From positions 10,110,501 to 10,174,500 of the forward strand of contig NC_088311.1 of NCBI RefSeq assembly GCF_910592395.1: a stretch of DNA of 64,000 bases. The letters are read 5' to 3'. This document shows positions 35,045 through 46,886 of this stretch, in pieces. The position numbers and the translations under genes were made by a program. The stretch comes from Lineus longissimus. Taxonomy: Eukaryota > Nemertea > Pilidiophora > Heteronemertea > Lineidae. Under the pieces are notes generated by a model, which was not told the origin of the DNA, did no database searches, and was given only the letters and a program-made list of their open reading frames with translations. Every line of letters begins with the position of its first letter. The first letter of the stretch is position 1.

Positions 35045-35316
35045 ATCAGGACAGACTATATAGGGCTACTTGAATTGCTCCCAACCTTGACCAAGTATCC
35101 AGTTTGTATGTCAGTTTGTAGTACACCATGGATGAAGAAAGACACCAATGGACTCTGATGGTCACTGATGAACAGAAGGAGACAGTGAGGCTGAAAGGGT
35201 GAATGTCGTCCTGGGTGCCAACAAATGGTACCCAGGTTTGAGATCGACTGGACAATAAGCACCCTGGGTGCCATTACACTAGACAAATAGCACCCAGCTT
35301 CTTCTTGCCTGGCTTA

Positions 35317-35631
35317 CGGATCTTAGGGACAAGGACGTTTCTTGCAATCTCGTTTTGTCTCGCGCTGTGGTACTTGTGGCATTAGCAGCGCGCGAAATAA
35401 AAAGAACAGATAAACAGAAAAAAATGCGTTTAGGCCTAAAGATCTTTGAAAGCACATTTCGGATGATTTATTCAGAAAAGGGATATATCCGAAATGTGCT
35501 TTCAAAGACCAATAGGCCTAAACACGTTTTTTTCTGTTGATCTGTTCTTTTTATTTCGAGCACTGCTAATGCCGCAAGTACCACGGCTCGAGATAAAACG
35601 AGATTGCAAAAAACCTCATCCCTAAGATCCG
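35317..35631. mobile_element. Foldback/MITE, 315 bp, nearly full-length palindrome
   Basis: CGGATCTTAGGGACAAGG at 35317 pairs with CCTCATCCCTAAGATCCG ending at 35631. Complementarity runs through CTCGCGCTGTGGTACTTG, AAAAAGAACAGAT and TAGGCCTAAA to a centre near 35475, where GAAAGCACATTTCGGAT faces its complement. No ORF. Confidence 0.85.
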
Positions 35632-35730
35632 AATATGAATAAAATAGATATGAATAAAATATGGTAGAATGAATAAAATGTCAATATATACATGTACATC
35701 TATTTTAATATTCCCTACTTCTTTTTCAGA

Positions 35731-35956
35731 CTTGACTGATGATCATCTGCCTGATCTACATGAAGAAGGTGAACGTGCAAAAACTCCTGTGGAAACAACC
35801 AAAAAGACCTCCAAGCGGAAACACCAGACTCTGCCTGAAAAACTGGTAGGCGGCAAGAAGCAGCCTATACTTCCTCAAACTCAACCTGAAGTTGGCAAGA
35901 ATCCAATTGTGCCTGCAACCAAGGCTGGACCTGCTGCTCCTGCTGCAATCACTTAA
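35731..35956 (+). other. Exon-like lysine/proline-rich segment
   Basis: Acceptor TACTTCTTTTTCAG is followed by 75 open codons (DLTDDHLPDLHEEGERAKTP ... TSKRKHQTLPEKL ... AGPAAPAAIT) ending at TAA 35954. Composition suggests a disordered, basic linker. It lies 80 bases before the HIRAN-domain ORF and may be an upstream or alternative exon of that gene; the TAA is immediately followed by GTAAGG-like donor text. Function unknown. Confidence 0.4.
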
Positions 35957-35957
35957 G

Positions 35958-36422
35958 TAAGGCCTAAACAAATGTCTGTTCCTTTTAAGGTATCACCACT
36001 TCTACAAGAAGCCATGCACAGACAGCCGATTTATCATGGAGTGTCAACTAGAGCCGGAGAACCCATACGACAAGAATGCAGTAAAAGTGGTGGCACCTAA
36101 ATCTGTGGATGACAACATTCTTCACAAGGTCACAAGGGATCATCCACCTGTACAACGGGTACATAAAATTTTGGGGTGCGTCATTGGCAGAGTGCCAGCT
36201 GAACTGTCGGAGACTTTTAGCAAAGGTCTCAAAGGAGGAGACATTCAAAGTATCACATGCATATATTCAGGGAAAATGCGCCATGATGGGGCTGCAAGGA
36301 GGGGAGGTCCCAAGTTGATTGTAGCCTATCAGGTGATCTTCAAGAATGGATGCGTAAAGATGGACACCTACATGATGCTGGAAAGCAGTGGTACAATCCA
36401 CTCTAACGACCTGATAATATAG
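35958..36422 (+). CDS. HIRAN-domain protein (3' exon or short gene)
   Basis: The frame is open from about 35958 to TAG/TGA after 36420. First ATG at 36036; upstream residues RYHHFYKKPCTDSRFIMEC are also compatible with the domain, so an upstream exon is likely. HIRAN signature: LEPENPYDKNAVKVV, then after an insertion LGCVIGRVPAELSETF. HIRAN domains bind 3' DNA ends in HLTF-type helicases and also occur alone in many invertebrate and transposon-linked proteins. No helicase motifs follow here. The last 40 residues (VAYQVIFKNGCVKMDTYMML) are hydrophobic-alternating beta-like. Flanked by two foldback elements. Confidence 0.6.
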
Positions 36423-36680
36423 ACAGATAGATGTGTCATGTTACTTTAGGGGAATAGCCATCCAAATTCGAAATGGATTATGTGACAATCAGTCATTCTT
36501 CGGACATTTACGACGTGTACTTGAGACAGATGTCTTGTTGGCAATTAACGTTGAGATTAAAATCTAATGAAATTCGCTATATCATGTATATACCGGTACA
36601 ATGTTTGCAGCACTGAGAATTGAGATAAAAAGGGAAAGAACTTTTTTGAACTCTCAACTTACTTTTATTGAAAAACCATT

Positions 36681-36794
36681 TATGGCAAGCCGTTTGTTCA
36701 TTTAATCAAAGAAACTTGGTTTGTTTGAAAAAAAACCAAGTTTGTTTTAAACAAACTAAGTTTCTTTGATTAAATGAACAAACGGCTTGCCATA
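36681..36794. repeat. Perfect-ended hairpin repeat, 114 bp
   Basis: TATGGCAAGCCGTTTGTTCA at 36681 pairs with its complement ending at 36794. Arms are about 45-50 bases with an A/T-rich centre (ACCAAGTTTG...). It resembles a miniature foldback. Confidence 0.85.
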
Positions 36795-36837
36795 ACCATT
36801 ACAATCCCTTTCAAATCAGTCACAGCCGATACCATGA

Positions 36838-37330
36838 TTACTTTTTCAGGCTTCTGCTGAATGCCTCCCTTCTAGAGGACTTGTGTGGTGAGGTATCAGG
36901 AACCACACCAATACCACTTAGATCGAGCAACTGCTTTGCACGCATGGACGGAGTTTTGGTGGGTGACTCCTGAACAGAATTATCTGACCGAACCGCCCTC
37001 AGGCATTTTCTGCCTTGGGCCGCTAAAGCAGCTTGCTCAGCTATCTGCTCCATTTCATCTGCATCCAACAAGATGGTAGATGAGCTTGATGTTGACCCAC
37101 AACTTGAAAACCCACCAGTGGAACATGTAGAAGAGGCTGCTGTTGTTCCTGAGGCATTGGCAGAGGCTGAGCCAGACGACCTACCACCTCCAAACCCAGG
37201 TCCAGCTATTCCACCTGTTTTGGGGGCGATTGAATGCGTGGACTGTATTTGCTGCCCTTGTGTTTTACAACATCCACAGCGTTGGTTTGGTAGGCAGCAG
37301 GCTCCACATGTGGGAAATGGAGCGGTCAGG
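36838..37330 (-). CDS. Unassigned Ser/Gly/Ala-rich ORF, probable 3' exon
   Basis: A minus-strand frame of about 160 codons ends at TAA (36838-36840); there is no ATG near its head, so it is probably a spliced 3' exon. The N-terminal part is cysteine-rich (CGACCLPNQRCGCCKTQ), then G/S/A-rich (GFGGGRSSGSASANASG), then a more structured tail with DADEMEQIAEQAALAAQG and MRAKQLLDLSGIGVVPD, ending basic (SSRREAFSRSLKK). A plus-strand frame at 37073-37354 is acidic and proline-rich and also looks protein-like; I prefer the minus strand because its frame is longer and its tail is more varied. Confidence 0.4.
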
Positions 37331-37359
37331 AGAGTGAAATACAAAAAGTTTTGAAAAAT

Positions 37360-39190
37360 GTTAGATGAGATAGGAGCTTGGTATGGCGATAGATATCTTC
37401 ACAAAAAGGAACGGAGAAGGAGGGATGACAATTATACTGTTTGGAGCAGAAGAGAAATTATGCCCGTTTGTGCTATTCGTTCTGTTCGTGGTCTTTATCC
37501 TAATTTGCCGGGTGTCCCCTACATGGGCCACAAGTGGAGTTAATTCAAAAAGGATTACTTGGATTACTTGTGACATTTTATGACGAGTTGATAGTGATAT
37601 TATTATTGGATTATCTAAACAAACCTTTTAGGATACTAAAAATGTCAGTTCATTCATTGAATTATTTAGACTTTTACAAGGATATTGCTTATAATGGATT
37701 TTGTCAAGGAACATGGTGAATATAATAATTGGTATAGGCCTACAGGTAGGAGCAATGTTATGGTCTTCAGCATCTTGTGCATGTTTACTAACAGAGATCG
37801 ACCAGGTATCCTAGCAACACTAAAACATTGTATGCAGTCACATGACTCTGCCCTGTCAATCATTTCCACTAACTGAAAATGTACTGGACGGTATATTTTA
37901 TGCACTTTCAATATTTTGTGCATCAATTTCTATAGATATGAGGGGTCTGTTTTGTTTTTTTTCGTTAGGTTATATATATGAAGTATTCATAAACATGGTG
38001 ATAGATGAAAATTCTCTCCACAATTCCTTAATTCGTTCGAATTATGAGAAAATCTGCAAAATTCCATGGGAGCCGTGAATAAAAATTTCCCTGGCAGCTA
38101 TTTAAATATTAAACCACACTCCCTCCATTTATACTGTGGCTGTGGGTTTAATGATGCCAACCTCATCCGCACCCTGGACTTGTTTTGGTATGGGGCCTGT
38201 TTCAGGGGGAGGCCCGCTGTCTTTGTTTCCGCGCGACCCGGATGTTTCCTTGGCGATTGGGTGCACCCCACACCTTGGCTCGCCCATAAGTAGATGGTGG
38301 AAATTCTTGGTATGTTTGAGTAGTGTATTTGGCCTCTGACTTTACTATGGTAAATTACTGCCTTTATCATTTGTCGGTTTTCGGATAACTGATTGTGACT
38401 GCTGAAATTTTAAGTTTAACCACTGTACATAAGATCTCTATTTTTGATAAGCTGTAATCATTTTATGGGACGAGTAATAGTGTTGTGCTGTTGAGGAGCC
38501 TCAGAGTTGATAAGAAGAGCTTAGCAGAGCACAGGGGTATCCCTTCTAAGTTTTGTCATCTACTGACTGTGTGACAAGACCTTGTTATGCTTGGTTGTGC
38601 AAATGTCCTTTTGCTCCTGGAAGCAAAAAGAAAAGTTGGGTCGTTTAGGTGCCTGAGTGTTTGCTCTGGGAATTCTCCACAATTTAAGCTGGACGTAATT
38701 AGTCGTGATATATCCAAGGTCATTTTTGGGACCAAGGATCACATTTTGATCTTTCCATTTTAATTAGTTTTCTGAGACAAAGTCTTGTCAGTTAGGTTAC
38801 TTTGTGGGGTCACTGATCAAGTTGGTCGATTAGTGGTGTCCCAGAAGGTTTGATTAGACCCTGACTGTTTCTGGTCATCTGACTATTTTGTGTGAAGTCA
38901 GTTTGCCCAGTTTACAGGACTCGTCCATATACATGTATAGTCTGTTAAGTTTTAGAGAAGATGTGACGCAGGTAATTTACTTGTTTTCTTTTGTCTTAGG
39001 AGGTTGATTGTACCTCTGCGCCGTGGGTGTGTCCCGGCCAGAGTGGAACCTGTTGTGTTCGATTGTGTGTTGATGAGGAGAGAGTTTGTCAAACTAAGTT
39101 GAATAAAAAGTCAAGAGAAAGTGGTGAGATTTTTCATAGTTCTTGTAGTTATTTAATCAATCGTGACAAGAGCTAGCCGGAAAGACGACG
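37360..39190. other. Mostly non-coding stretch
   Basis: No gene supported. At 39000 an acceptor (TTTTCTTTTGTCTTAG) precedes a cysteine-rich open segment (EVDCTSAPWVCPGQSGTC), which could be a short exon. Small frames near 38070-38340 oppose each other. Confidence 0.4.
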
Positions 39191-39202
39191 TGTGTCACAC
39201 CA

Positions 39203-41172
39203 ATGACAAAAGACGACGGCAAGTTCAAGCAGTCAGTGCAGCAGACCTTGATCGAGTCCTCACTTGATGACAACAACGTTTGGATGCGAGATGATGACTC
39301 AAATATCTCGTCCTCACCAACCAAGAGAATGACAAGGCCTGCCTCGCTACAAGAGTACCCCTCACCGAAGGATGGAGACAGACTTTGCTTGCCACAAACA
39401 ATCGATGGGTGTCCAAGGCCCTCTTCTGGTTCAACGCCAACGGCAAGCCAGAATTCGATTGGTCCAAGTTAGACAGGATGTGGTGTGAACCACGCAGCCT
39501 TCTCTCGTCAACAACCAACAGCCAAGGATTGACAGATACTTTGCCCAGCGCCTGTTCATCTGGATGCCAAGAAAGCTGTGGAAGGTTCGACTTGTCTGCC
39601 CCAAGACAAGTGCAATGGTCGCGAGGTGACTGGTGCAGGACTGTATCACCGCGTGAGACAAGTGTTCGACCTCGACGGGTACTACAGCATGGCCTCAAAG
39701 TGCTTGGAGTGATCCGATCACAAACGAAAGTACATTGGTTGGAGCTTCCCAATAGTTCAGCAGTCGAGCGCCGAACATCAGAAGCAGTTCCCATCATCAT
39801 CACCTACAAGATGGCTTGTGGTATGAGGGTGATTCGACTGATGAGGTAGGGAGGATTAGGCAACAGTTCCACCCAAGGTGCCAAGAAGTTAGCAGAACAG
39901 CATACTGCGCATTGGCTAAACAGAACCATCCATTACCTGACCGACCTGGAAGCCTTCAAGAGGCGGTGCATAGCTCACTGATTGTAGCCCGAGCCTTCGA
40001 CGACCCACCCACCATTCAGTCGGTGCCAACTTTCCAATGGTTGATGCACATTTATGCCAGGGACATGCAGTCAAGAATCGGCGGCGTGAAGGCAGCAATC
40101 ACCTCTACGTTCAGGACGGTAGAGAAGCTAGAGATGGCCAAGCGTTGAGAGAACGTCAAGCGTCAGGCATCCCTTGCACAAGAAGCAGACCTCAAGACGA
40201 CCATGACCAGCAAAGAGTTGGCTCTCCACTGCAGATGTACGACAAGTGGCACAGAAGAGACCAGTTGGAGTCCCACTCCTCAACAGCCAAGTCGAGTGGG
40301 AGATCTGGGACAAGCAAAAACGTCACATCTCCTGCATCCAGGATCTGGAGGGTTTCCAACTCTACACTCAAACAGGCACAAGGGTGAAAGGCGGCGGTCA
40401 GCTTCCAGTCTACAGATGTGCAAGGGGATCAACATCGCTAGAATCTTTTCATTTCCACCTGGCCAGATTCATCCCAGGTAAATACACATTAACATTTTCT
40501 TTTCGTCGTCGTCTGTTTCAGGCACTTGACTTTTAATTTCAAGTTTTAGTATTTTCTTTTTCACTTGCTGCCTTTCACAGGAAATAGCACCAGCAACTCC
40601 ATCTTCCAGGCTTACCTCCTTGATGGTCTGATGTGATGGAAAGAGGATCGTGCATATGCGTCGACGGAGAAAGGACACAAGGGCCCCAAAACCTACGATG
40701 CGAGGTTCAAACACGTCGTCAACCGCTTAGGGGCAACTTGTGCTGGGAAGGAAACTCGACCCGACCTTTACCCGCCAAGAAAGTATACGGGTGAACTGAT
40801 TGGCGTCGAATACCTGTACAGCCAGACGGGAGAGATTATGGAAGAAAAGGACTGGGATCCAGAGGCCGAACCCTTGGCAAACGTCAGCACCACGCTTCAA
40901 TTCGAAGACCAAGACAAAGGGTTTGCAGACGACGAACTGTCCGATCCCACTCTCCCTCCACTGGAAAAGGCACCCAACACTCGGCAACGAGTCCCCACGC
41001 CTAGGAAGAGAACTCCATCATCTCCTAGGCCAAAGACACCAAGCGGCCAGCTGTCGATTCACGACGAGGACTCCACTCCGGATTACGTTGAGGGATACGC
41101 CAAAGTTCGGGATCTAGCCACCTATGTTACCAATCTCTGGTGTTTAGGTTTTAAAAATGGTTCCATTGGTTA
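39203..41172 (+). pseudogene. 5' part of a transposon-associated gene (DUF6729-like), decayed
   Basis: ATG at 39203 starts MTKDDGKFKQSVQQTLIESS. The protein then hops between frames: VSKALFWFNANGKPEFDWSK; DRYFAQRLFIWMPRKLWKVR; CNGREVTGAGLYHRVRQVFD; FPIIITYKMACGMRVIRLMR; LAEQHTAHWLNRTIHYLTDL; FDDPPTIQSVPTFQWLMHIY. This order (W-P-LW-x-CP, GAGLY..VRQV, LTY..ACxxRVxRLxR, WL..YLTD) matches a large family I recall as DUF6729, widespread in fish and marine invertebrates and linked to transposons. A second block VEWEIWDKQKRHISCIQDLE ... YRCARGSTSLESFHFHLARF ends at a donor (CCCAG/GTAAAT, 40478). The next exon (from about 40581) has an in-frame TGA (40636) then KYTGELIGVEYLYSQTGE. At least four one-base shifts and one stop make this half non-functional as assembled. 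Confidence 0.65.
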
Positions 41173-41988
41173 AGAAAGGAGTCTCCGGTGAGCTAAGTAT
41201 CGATCTGGTTGGAACTCCGGTCAGGTCAGCTGATCTGGAATCTAACCAGTGATTGGCTAAGTTGGGGTTGGGTTGATAGTTTTTGGAATATGCTAGGCCT
41301 GGGACTTATCCGGGGCCTCTTTGGTTAGCAGACTTTGATGAATGCAGATCAGAACGTAAGTGCTTCTTAATAAATTACTACTTGGAATCAACCTTTGATG
41401 TTTTAGTTTTAGTATATATTCCTCCCTGCTTCAATTTGTTAGTTCGTCCCAGATCTTCCATCGGTCTGGGAAAGGACAAGAACTCATCTAGTTTGATAGT
41501 AGAGTCTGGAAATCAGCTCACTTCAACACCTACATGGTGTCCCTCGGTGAGCAAATCAGAGCCTTGACCAACGAACAAGCGACAGAGATTGGATGGCTTT
41601 TTTCAGGCACATCAGGAGAGAAAAAAACAGGAGCAGAGTGTACTTCAGCAGGGCTTTACAAAGCCCCTCCGATGACATCAAACGAGCAACATATATTTTT
41701 TTTCTTCTGGAATATTTGTGGATCCTTAGAAATTTGAAAACGAATTGGATCTAATGCACTTCTGTGAAAGATAAACTAGAAAATAAACAATTTAACTACT
41801 GGGTACATTGTATTCTGTTAGATGTCTGCAGGAGGGGGGGGGGGACTGCAGAGCTCTTGCAAAATTGCAGATGATTTGCTGCTTAACAGTAAGATAAGAA
41901 TGGAGTTAATCTTTGCTTTATGAATTGATTTTCTAAAAGCCGCCTTTAATTTAAAGATTGTGAATGACCTTCATCTTTTATCCATCAG

Positions 41989-43772
41989 GTAAACCTCCTG
42001 GTGAACAGTTCCAGGCCTGGGCTTACGAGTGGAATGCCCTTTCTCCTGCAGCCAAGAAGGGCTTCCAGGAAAAAAGGGAGTCATTGGACATCAGACCAAC
42101 AAATGAAAGGGAACGGATGGCCAGGGTGGAATTTCTTTGGCGCAAATTTGATGAAGCTTTAAGTAATGCTACTTAAAATACATTGTACTGTCAATGTAAG
42201 CCAAATGCTGGCTTACCTGGCATGAAACCCAATTGTGTTACCCCAGTGTTCTAATGGCGAAACTTTGTGGTCTGTTTTAAATTTGGCTGAACTGAACTCG
42301 AAATACTGCCCTGATGCATTACTGACTTGGTGACCTAGATAAATGTACACCTACATTATATGCAAATAACGTCACAACAGGAGAGCAGAGTTGAAGACCT
42401 GGACCCGGTTTCACAAAGAATCTTAAGTTTTCTGTATGTTTTCTTGGTGGTGCTCTCAATGCAACTTAATTTCTTCTTTGTGTATGCAGCCTTATGTGTC
42501 GTAACCTTTTTTGTGCCATTGGATTTCTGTTTGATATCCCTGTTACAAAAGTTTACATGATCTACATCTACCCCGCTCATTTCAGAGTTTTTTGTATTAA
42601 TTCTTAATCCTTCCTGTTTTTGATTTTGTAGTGTCAAGAACTGGCAACTTATGGAACGGATGTGTTCCTCCTCAGCTGTGACGTCAAGTCGGGGAAAGAG
42701 GTTGTCCTTGAAAATGGGAGGGGGAAAGTCTTCCTGGGAAAGTTTCCCAGTTGTGCGACCAATTTTCGTCTGCACTGTAGATCTGGCAAGCTTTGGCTCA
42801 AGTTTGTTTTCTACCGGGTGATCAATGCTGGTTAATTTCTCATTTCACTGAAACTTCATTGAAAAGAATATAGTTATTTTTTTGGAAGAGGAGCTGGTTT
42901 GGTTAAACAACTACATTTAGGTACTGTAATGTACCCATTGGATTATTCTTATTCTTTAAGCTTACATTTGGTTTTTAACCTTTCTGGCTGTTAGATACCG
43001 GTAATATAATCTTACCAATTAATGTTGTTTTTTACTTTAAGGTCTATTGGATACGCAGGCTGCTGTTGGAACCAGCACATCAGGCATGTCAGGTCAAACT
43101 AGAGACCTCGAAAAGAGGGTTAGGGAGGCTCTTAATACTGCATATTGTAAGTTTCGTTTGTTTTGGTTTACTTCTTTAATTGCAAGGTAACACACCATTT
43201 CAGGCTTCTTCATTATTTCTTTTTTTGGTGAGTTAACTTTAACAGGTATTATATGGTGAAACATTGTCAATTTAAATTTATATCTTCTTTATTACGTTAC
43301 AGGTGTTTCTACTGGTAGGGGCCGTTTCCCTTACAGTGATCACCACAAAGGTATAGTCAATGTTCATGGCCTACCGGATGGACTTCACATTCCACAGTCT
43401 TTGGAGAGCATCGGGAAGGCCAAACTCCAAGAACTCATGGAAGTTATACCACAGTTAAAGTTTGTGGTAAACCCGTAAGTTCAATTTTCCAAACTCATAG
43501 GACCTATGCTAGATACATGTGTGCAGAAATTTCACAAGTAGTGATTGCATACAAGACCATTTTTACCACTACTGGATCCGAGCCTTATAGTAATAGTTAC
43601 CAATAACTAAGCAACCAATGTGCCCTATTTGTGTTTTTACACGCACACTATTGATTTGTGATTTTGTTACCCAGCTTTGATATTTGAATCTTGCAGTACC
43701 CCAAGCACCACAGAAGAGCCAACACATGATGATGATGAAACAAGGACAAGCAACACCTCTATCTCTAGATAA
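41989..43772 (+). CDS. 3' exons of the same multi-exon gene
   Basis: Exons: 41989-42162 (FQAWAYEWNALSPAAKKGFQ ... FLWRKFDEAL), 42632-42776 (CQELATYGTDVFLLSCDVKS ... FPSCATNFRLHC), 43042-43146 (LLDTQAAVGTSTSGMSGQTR), 43303-43474 (GRFPYSDHHKGIVNVHGLPD ... LKFVVNP) and 43697-43772 (TPSTTEEPTHDDDETRTSN, TAA). All but the first junction are bounded by AG/GT and keep phase exactly; the 41989 exon ends in phase 1 while the 42632 exon needs phase 0, so either that junction is wrong or a base is missing. The YG.DVFLL block and the PYSDHHKGIVNVHGLPxG block match the C-terminal part of the family seen upstream. Function unknown. The 43303-43474 exon can also splice in phase to 44103. Confidence 0.6.
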
Positions 43773-44102
43773 TGTCCCTGTTTGTATGGCCTTCTGCCTT
43801 CATATGCTAATAGTAGAAGCATTTTGACATTGATCAGGTCTCCAGTGCTGACAGTACTAACATAGCTAAATGTGATTGATGTCATAACCCAAATTATGGC
43901 ATGTTAAATCCGAGTCCAGTAACCATGAATGAACTGCAAAAACTGAGAAAATGGTTATTGCTCATACACGCCTATAATTGTTTTGAAGTGGACGTATATC
44001 TTCAGGCTATTTTTTAGTGAGGCTTGAAGTACTGTGGGTAACTCTAAATTGGTTCGTGCGTTAATATATGTTACTTAAACGGTACTCTGTGTTACATTGC
44101 AG

Positions 44103-44140
44103 CATGCCACAGCTAGAACCAGTGGATGGTGAAAACACCG
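44103..44140 (+). CDS. Putative 38-base exon left of the 13.6-kb insert
   Basis: Acceptor TCTGTGTTACATTGCAG, then C ATG CCA CAG CTA GAA ... ACC G and a GT. Its phases (needs 2 bases before, leaves 1 after) fit the exon ending at 43474 and the exon starting at 57789, giving VVNP-MPQLEPVDGENT-DDEESLPSL across the junctions. The donor GTACTC is weak. Short, so the call rests on phase agreement at both sides. Confidence 0.45.
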
Positions 44141-44147
44141 GTACTCC

Positions 44148-44640
44148 CCCCTACCGAAACGCAGTAGTCCACTGATAGAACAGTAGACCACTGTAAGACT
44201 ACTGAATGCCACTGTTTCACTACTGCGTGCCATTCTCACAGAAAACAAGCACTACTGGACCACTACTGCGAAGATGCAGCAGTGTTCCAGTGGACTACTG
44301 TTGTACTACTGCTCGGACATAATTTATTTCTCCAACAGAAAATGCTACTACTGCAGTGCTACTGATGGATAATTTCATCTGCAGTAGTGATGCAGTTGAC
44401 AACTGTTGTACAACTGCCTTAACTTAAAATTTCTTCAACAGAAAGTGCATCTACTGCAGTACTACTGCTGTGAGTTAAGGAATTTTTCCTCCATTACTGA
44501 TGACTACTGCAGTACTACTGCTGTGACTTAGGAGATTTTTCCTCCATTACTGACTACTGCATCACCACTGTTCTGACTTCGCCAGTCTGCGCATACCACT
44601 ATGCTGCATCACTTCTGCGATCACTTGGTAACTTTTAGCA
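44148..44640. repeat. Left subterminal CTACTG/CAGTAG array
   Basis: More than twenty irregularly spaced CTACTG or CAGTAG hexamers, often fused as CTACTGCAGTA. Two copies of a longer phrase (CTACTGCAGTACTACTGCTG) occur near 44451 and 44505. Confidence 0.85.
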
Positions 44641-44799
44641 GTACACAATGCCCTCATATTTAATAAAGGAATGAATTTTTTCAACCATATGCCAACTGGC
44701 TTTATACATCATATACTAACGTTGATACATTTCAATACAATAACATCGTTCTGCTTCTGTGCCAATGTATAATTCAGTTAACAGTGTGCTTTTGTTCCC

Positions 44800-45012
44800 C
44801 AGGATCTCGCAGGAGAGTACGCGAATGAGACTCCGGGTTTGCATTTCAAACTTTCAAAACTGTACATTCTAGAGGGGATTTCCAGTGTAAACTTTCTTAA
44901 TGATGCTAAAAAAATGGCCAGGGTTGAGTTGACGTGGCTTTGACAGTGTTTGATTTGGTCATGAGCAATCTCTGACCAGGAAAAGTGATGCGTACTCTCC
45001 CGTGGGATTCTC
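44800..45012. repeat. Small inverted-repeat element
   Basis: AGGATCTCGCAGGAGAGTAC then GCGAATGAG on the left is complemented by GATGCGTACTCTCCCGTGGG then ATTCTCA on the right, about 210 bases end to end. MITE-like. Confidence 0.5.
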
Positions 45013-45496
45013 AGGTACTACATAAATGTGTATGTGTATGTGTTACAGTATTTAAAGGTACAAGACAGTATTAAAACCCCATTTCTGAAAGGATTCTTCT
45101 CCCTATTGATCCGTTTTAATCAGTTAAGTCCACTCCTACCATTAGAATTTTTCAGTGAACAGCTCTCCCTCGCTGTAACGAACTTACCCTTGGACCCCAA
45201 TGGGTTCGTTATAACGGGGGAGAACTGTATAGACATAAAATCCAGCATGTTGAAACCGTCATGAGGGTATCAGTTAATGGATGAACCGTTAGCGCCATCA
45301 ACATTCGGTAACAGTCCATTTAACAAATGCACCCCTTAAAATTTTTTATGGCAATGGCATGTTTAAAAAATTGTCCCATTTACTGTACATGTAAACCAGT
45401 AAGTTCTTTTAATCATTTTTTTATGTACAGGGCTCAAAACGAAAACATTTATCACACGAAAATTAGATCTCTAGTGTATTACATTGAAACTTTACA
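45013..45496. other. Non-coding stretch with a short inverted phrase
   Basis: AACAGCTCTCCCTCGCTGTA then ACGAAC (45159-45184) faces GTTCGTTATAACGGGGGAGA then ACTGT near 45204-45228, a short palindrome. Otherwise AT-rich with no gene. Confidence 0.4.
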
Positions 45497-45913
45497 TCAA
45501 ACACTGAATTCATATGTGCTTAGCGTAGACCGAGGTGTATTCTCAATCACTCTGCGCCATTTTGTCCATCTAGATGCTTTTGGCCCCACAGTCTCACAAC
45601 CACCCCCTGCCTCTGAACAGTCGGCATGCTCCTCATCATTATGATTCTCCATCCTCCTGCTCGGCATATAAGCCCAATACGGGCCTCTGCGTTTCTTTGC
45701 AATAACAGGTGTCTGTTCATGTCCATCTGGCTCACATGAGGATTGTTGAACCACCACACTGTCATCGTCACTGTCACTAACGACAACAAAACTTTGTTTT
45801 CCTGTTCCCCGGCCCCCAGGATTATCTAGAATTAGAATTTTTTTGGAATTTAGAATTTTTTTAGAATTATTGCCTCGAGGAGTAGTGCCCCCAGCTGCCA
45901 AGGACGGGGAGGC
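45497..45913 (-). CDS. Unassigned ORF with a SUMO-interaction-like motif
   Basis: A minus-strand frame of about 135 codons, without a clear ATG at its head (it opens at non-ATG codons after a TAA), so possibly a 3' exon. It contains KQSFVVVSDSDDDSVVV, where a hydrophobic VVV core followed by S/D residues looks like a SUMO-interacting motif, then KKRRGPYWAYMPSRRM and a tail ending SRWTKWRRVIENTPRS. No family recognised. Located inside the 13.6-kb element, so it could be an element-carried gene. Confidence 0.35.
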   Translation of the reverse strand, partial: ASPSLAAGGTTPRGNNSKKILNSKKILILDNPGGRGTGKQSFVVVSDSDDDSVVVQQSSCEPDGHEQTPVIAKKRRGPYWAYMPSRRMENHNDEEHADCSEAGGGCETVGPKASRWTKWRRVIENTPRSTLSTYEFSV

Positions 45914-45916
45914 CAC

Positions 45917-46886
45917 GCCAATGGAATGGGGGGTGCTACTTTACTGGCGACTGGCGTAAGTAGTATCCATTGTGTACACCCCGTTCGCATTGTGTACATA
46001 TTACAATACATTACCAGTCTGGACCATCTCAGTTATCCACGAATCTCGAGAATTTTTCCTCTTCCGGAAATAGATTTACAGATCTAGCGCATGCATATTG
46101 CAACAGAAAATATGCAAAATAGATACAATTCCGAATTCGAAAATCCTCCGATGAAAAAATTGGTTCCATTCAGTCCGGCGCAATCATGCCTTGTGAAGTC
46201 ATCAAAATTGACAAATGGCTGCCAGTGCCATTTCAATGAAGAAAATCGGGAATTTTACTAACTTTCAGAAAGTATTACTCTGAAGTACTTCGTCTTCAAC
46301 AGATTTGGAATCGTCATATCATGATATCATTTTCTTCTGTTTAGAGAAAGAATAATCATTTTACACTGATGAGAGGAATGTAAGAGATAAAGTGACATTT
46401 GTAAGGGCCAAAAAAGCGATCAAACAATAGAATACACATAATTGGACCTCTCGCTTTTACGAGAGATCCGTTTGTTGTCGGAAAGCCGAGATGGTGCAGA
46501 CTGATTACGTGATGCACTGTTATGACAGTAGGCCTACTATACAGTTACACGTCTGCTAGCTACACACACACATCGCCGAGAAGTTTCGTGTCGTAAATAG
46601 GTAGCAAAAGTCTCTCGAAATTATCTGGCGTGGATCGTTTATACAAGTAGAAGATTAGAACATGTACACAACTCACAATCCGTCACTGTTCATAGCATAA
46701 CAGACTGATAACAAGTTGAAAAGGCATGAAAAGTGAACACAAACCGAAAACACTGGACGCGGCCATTTTGTTGCCTCGTTTTCAATTTCATAATCTCTAC
46801 GCCACAAATATTTTATTCTGAAACATTCTAGAATTAGATTTGATAATCAGGTGAAGAATAATTCACAAGGTACACGTATTCAAGCA
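45917..46886. other. Non-coding stretch
   Basis: No gene seen. Contains GTAGGCCTACTA (46529) and CTCTCGCTTTTACGAGAG, a short palindrome near 46448. Confidence 0.4.

Noticed and set aside
37073-37354. Acidic, proline-rich plus-strand frame
   Set aside because: Overlaps a longer minus-strand frame with more protein-like sequence. Kept only as an alternative; not certain.
39225-39803. 192-codon minus-strand frame
   Set aside because: Antisense to the decayed DUF6729-like coding region; its own peptide shows no family features.
42356-42775. 139-codon minus-strand frame
   Set aside because: It is opposite the well-phased exon 42632-42776, whose peptide fits the gene family.
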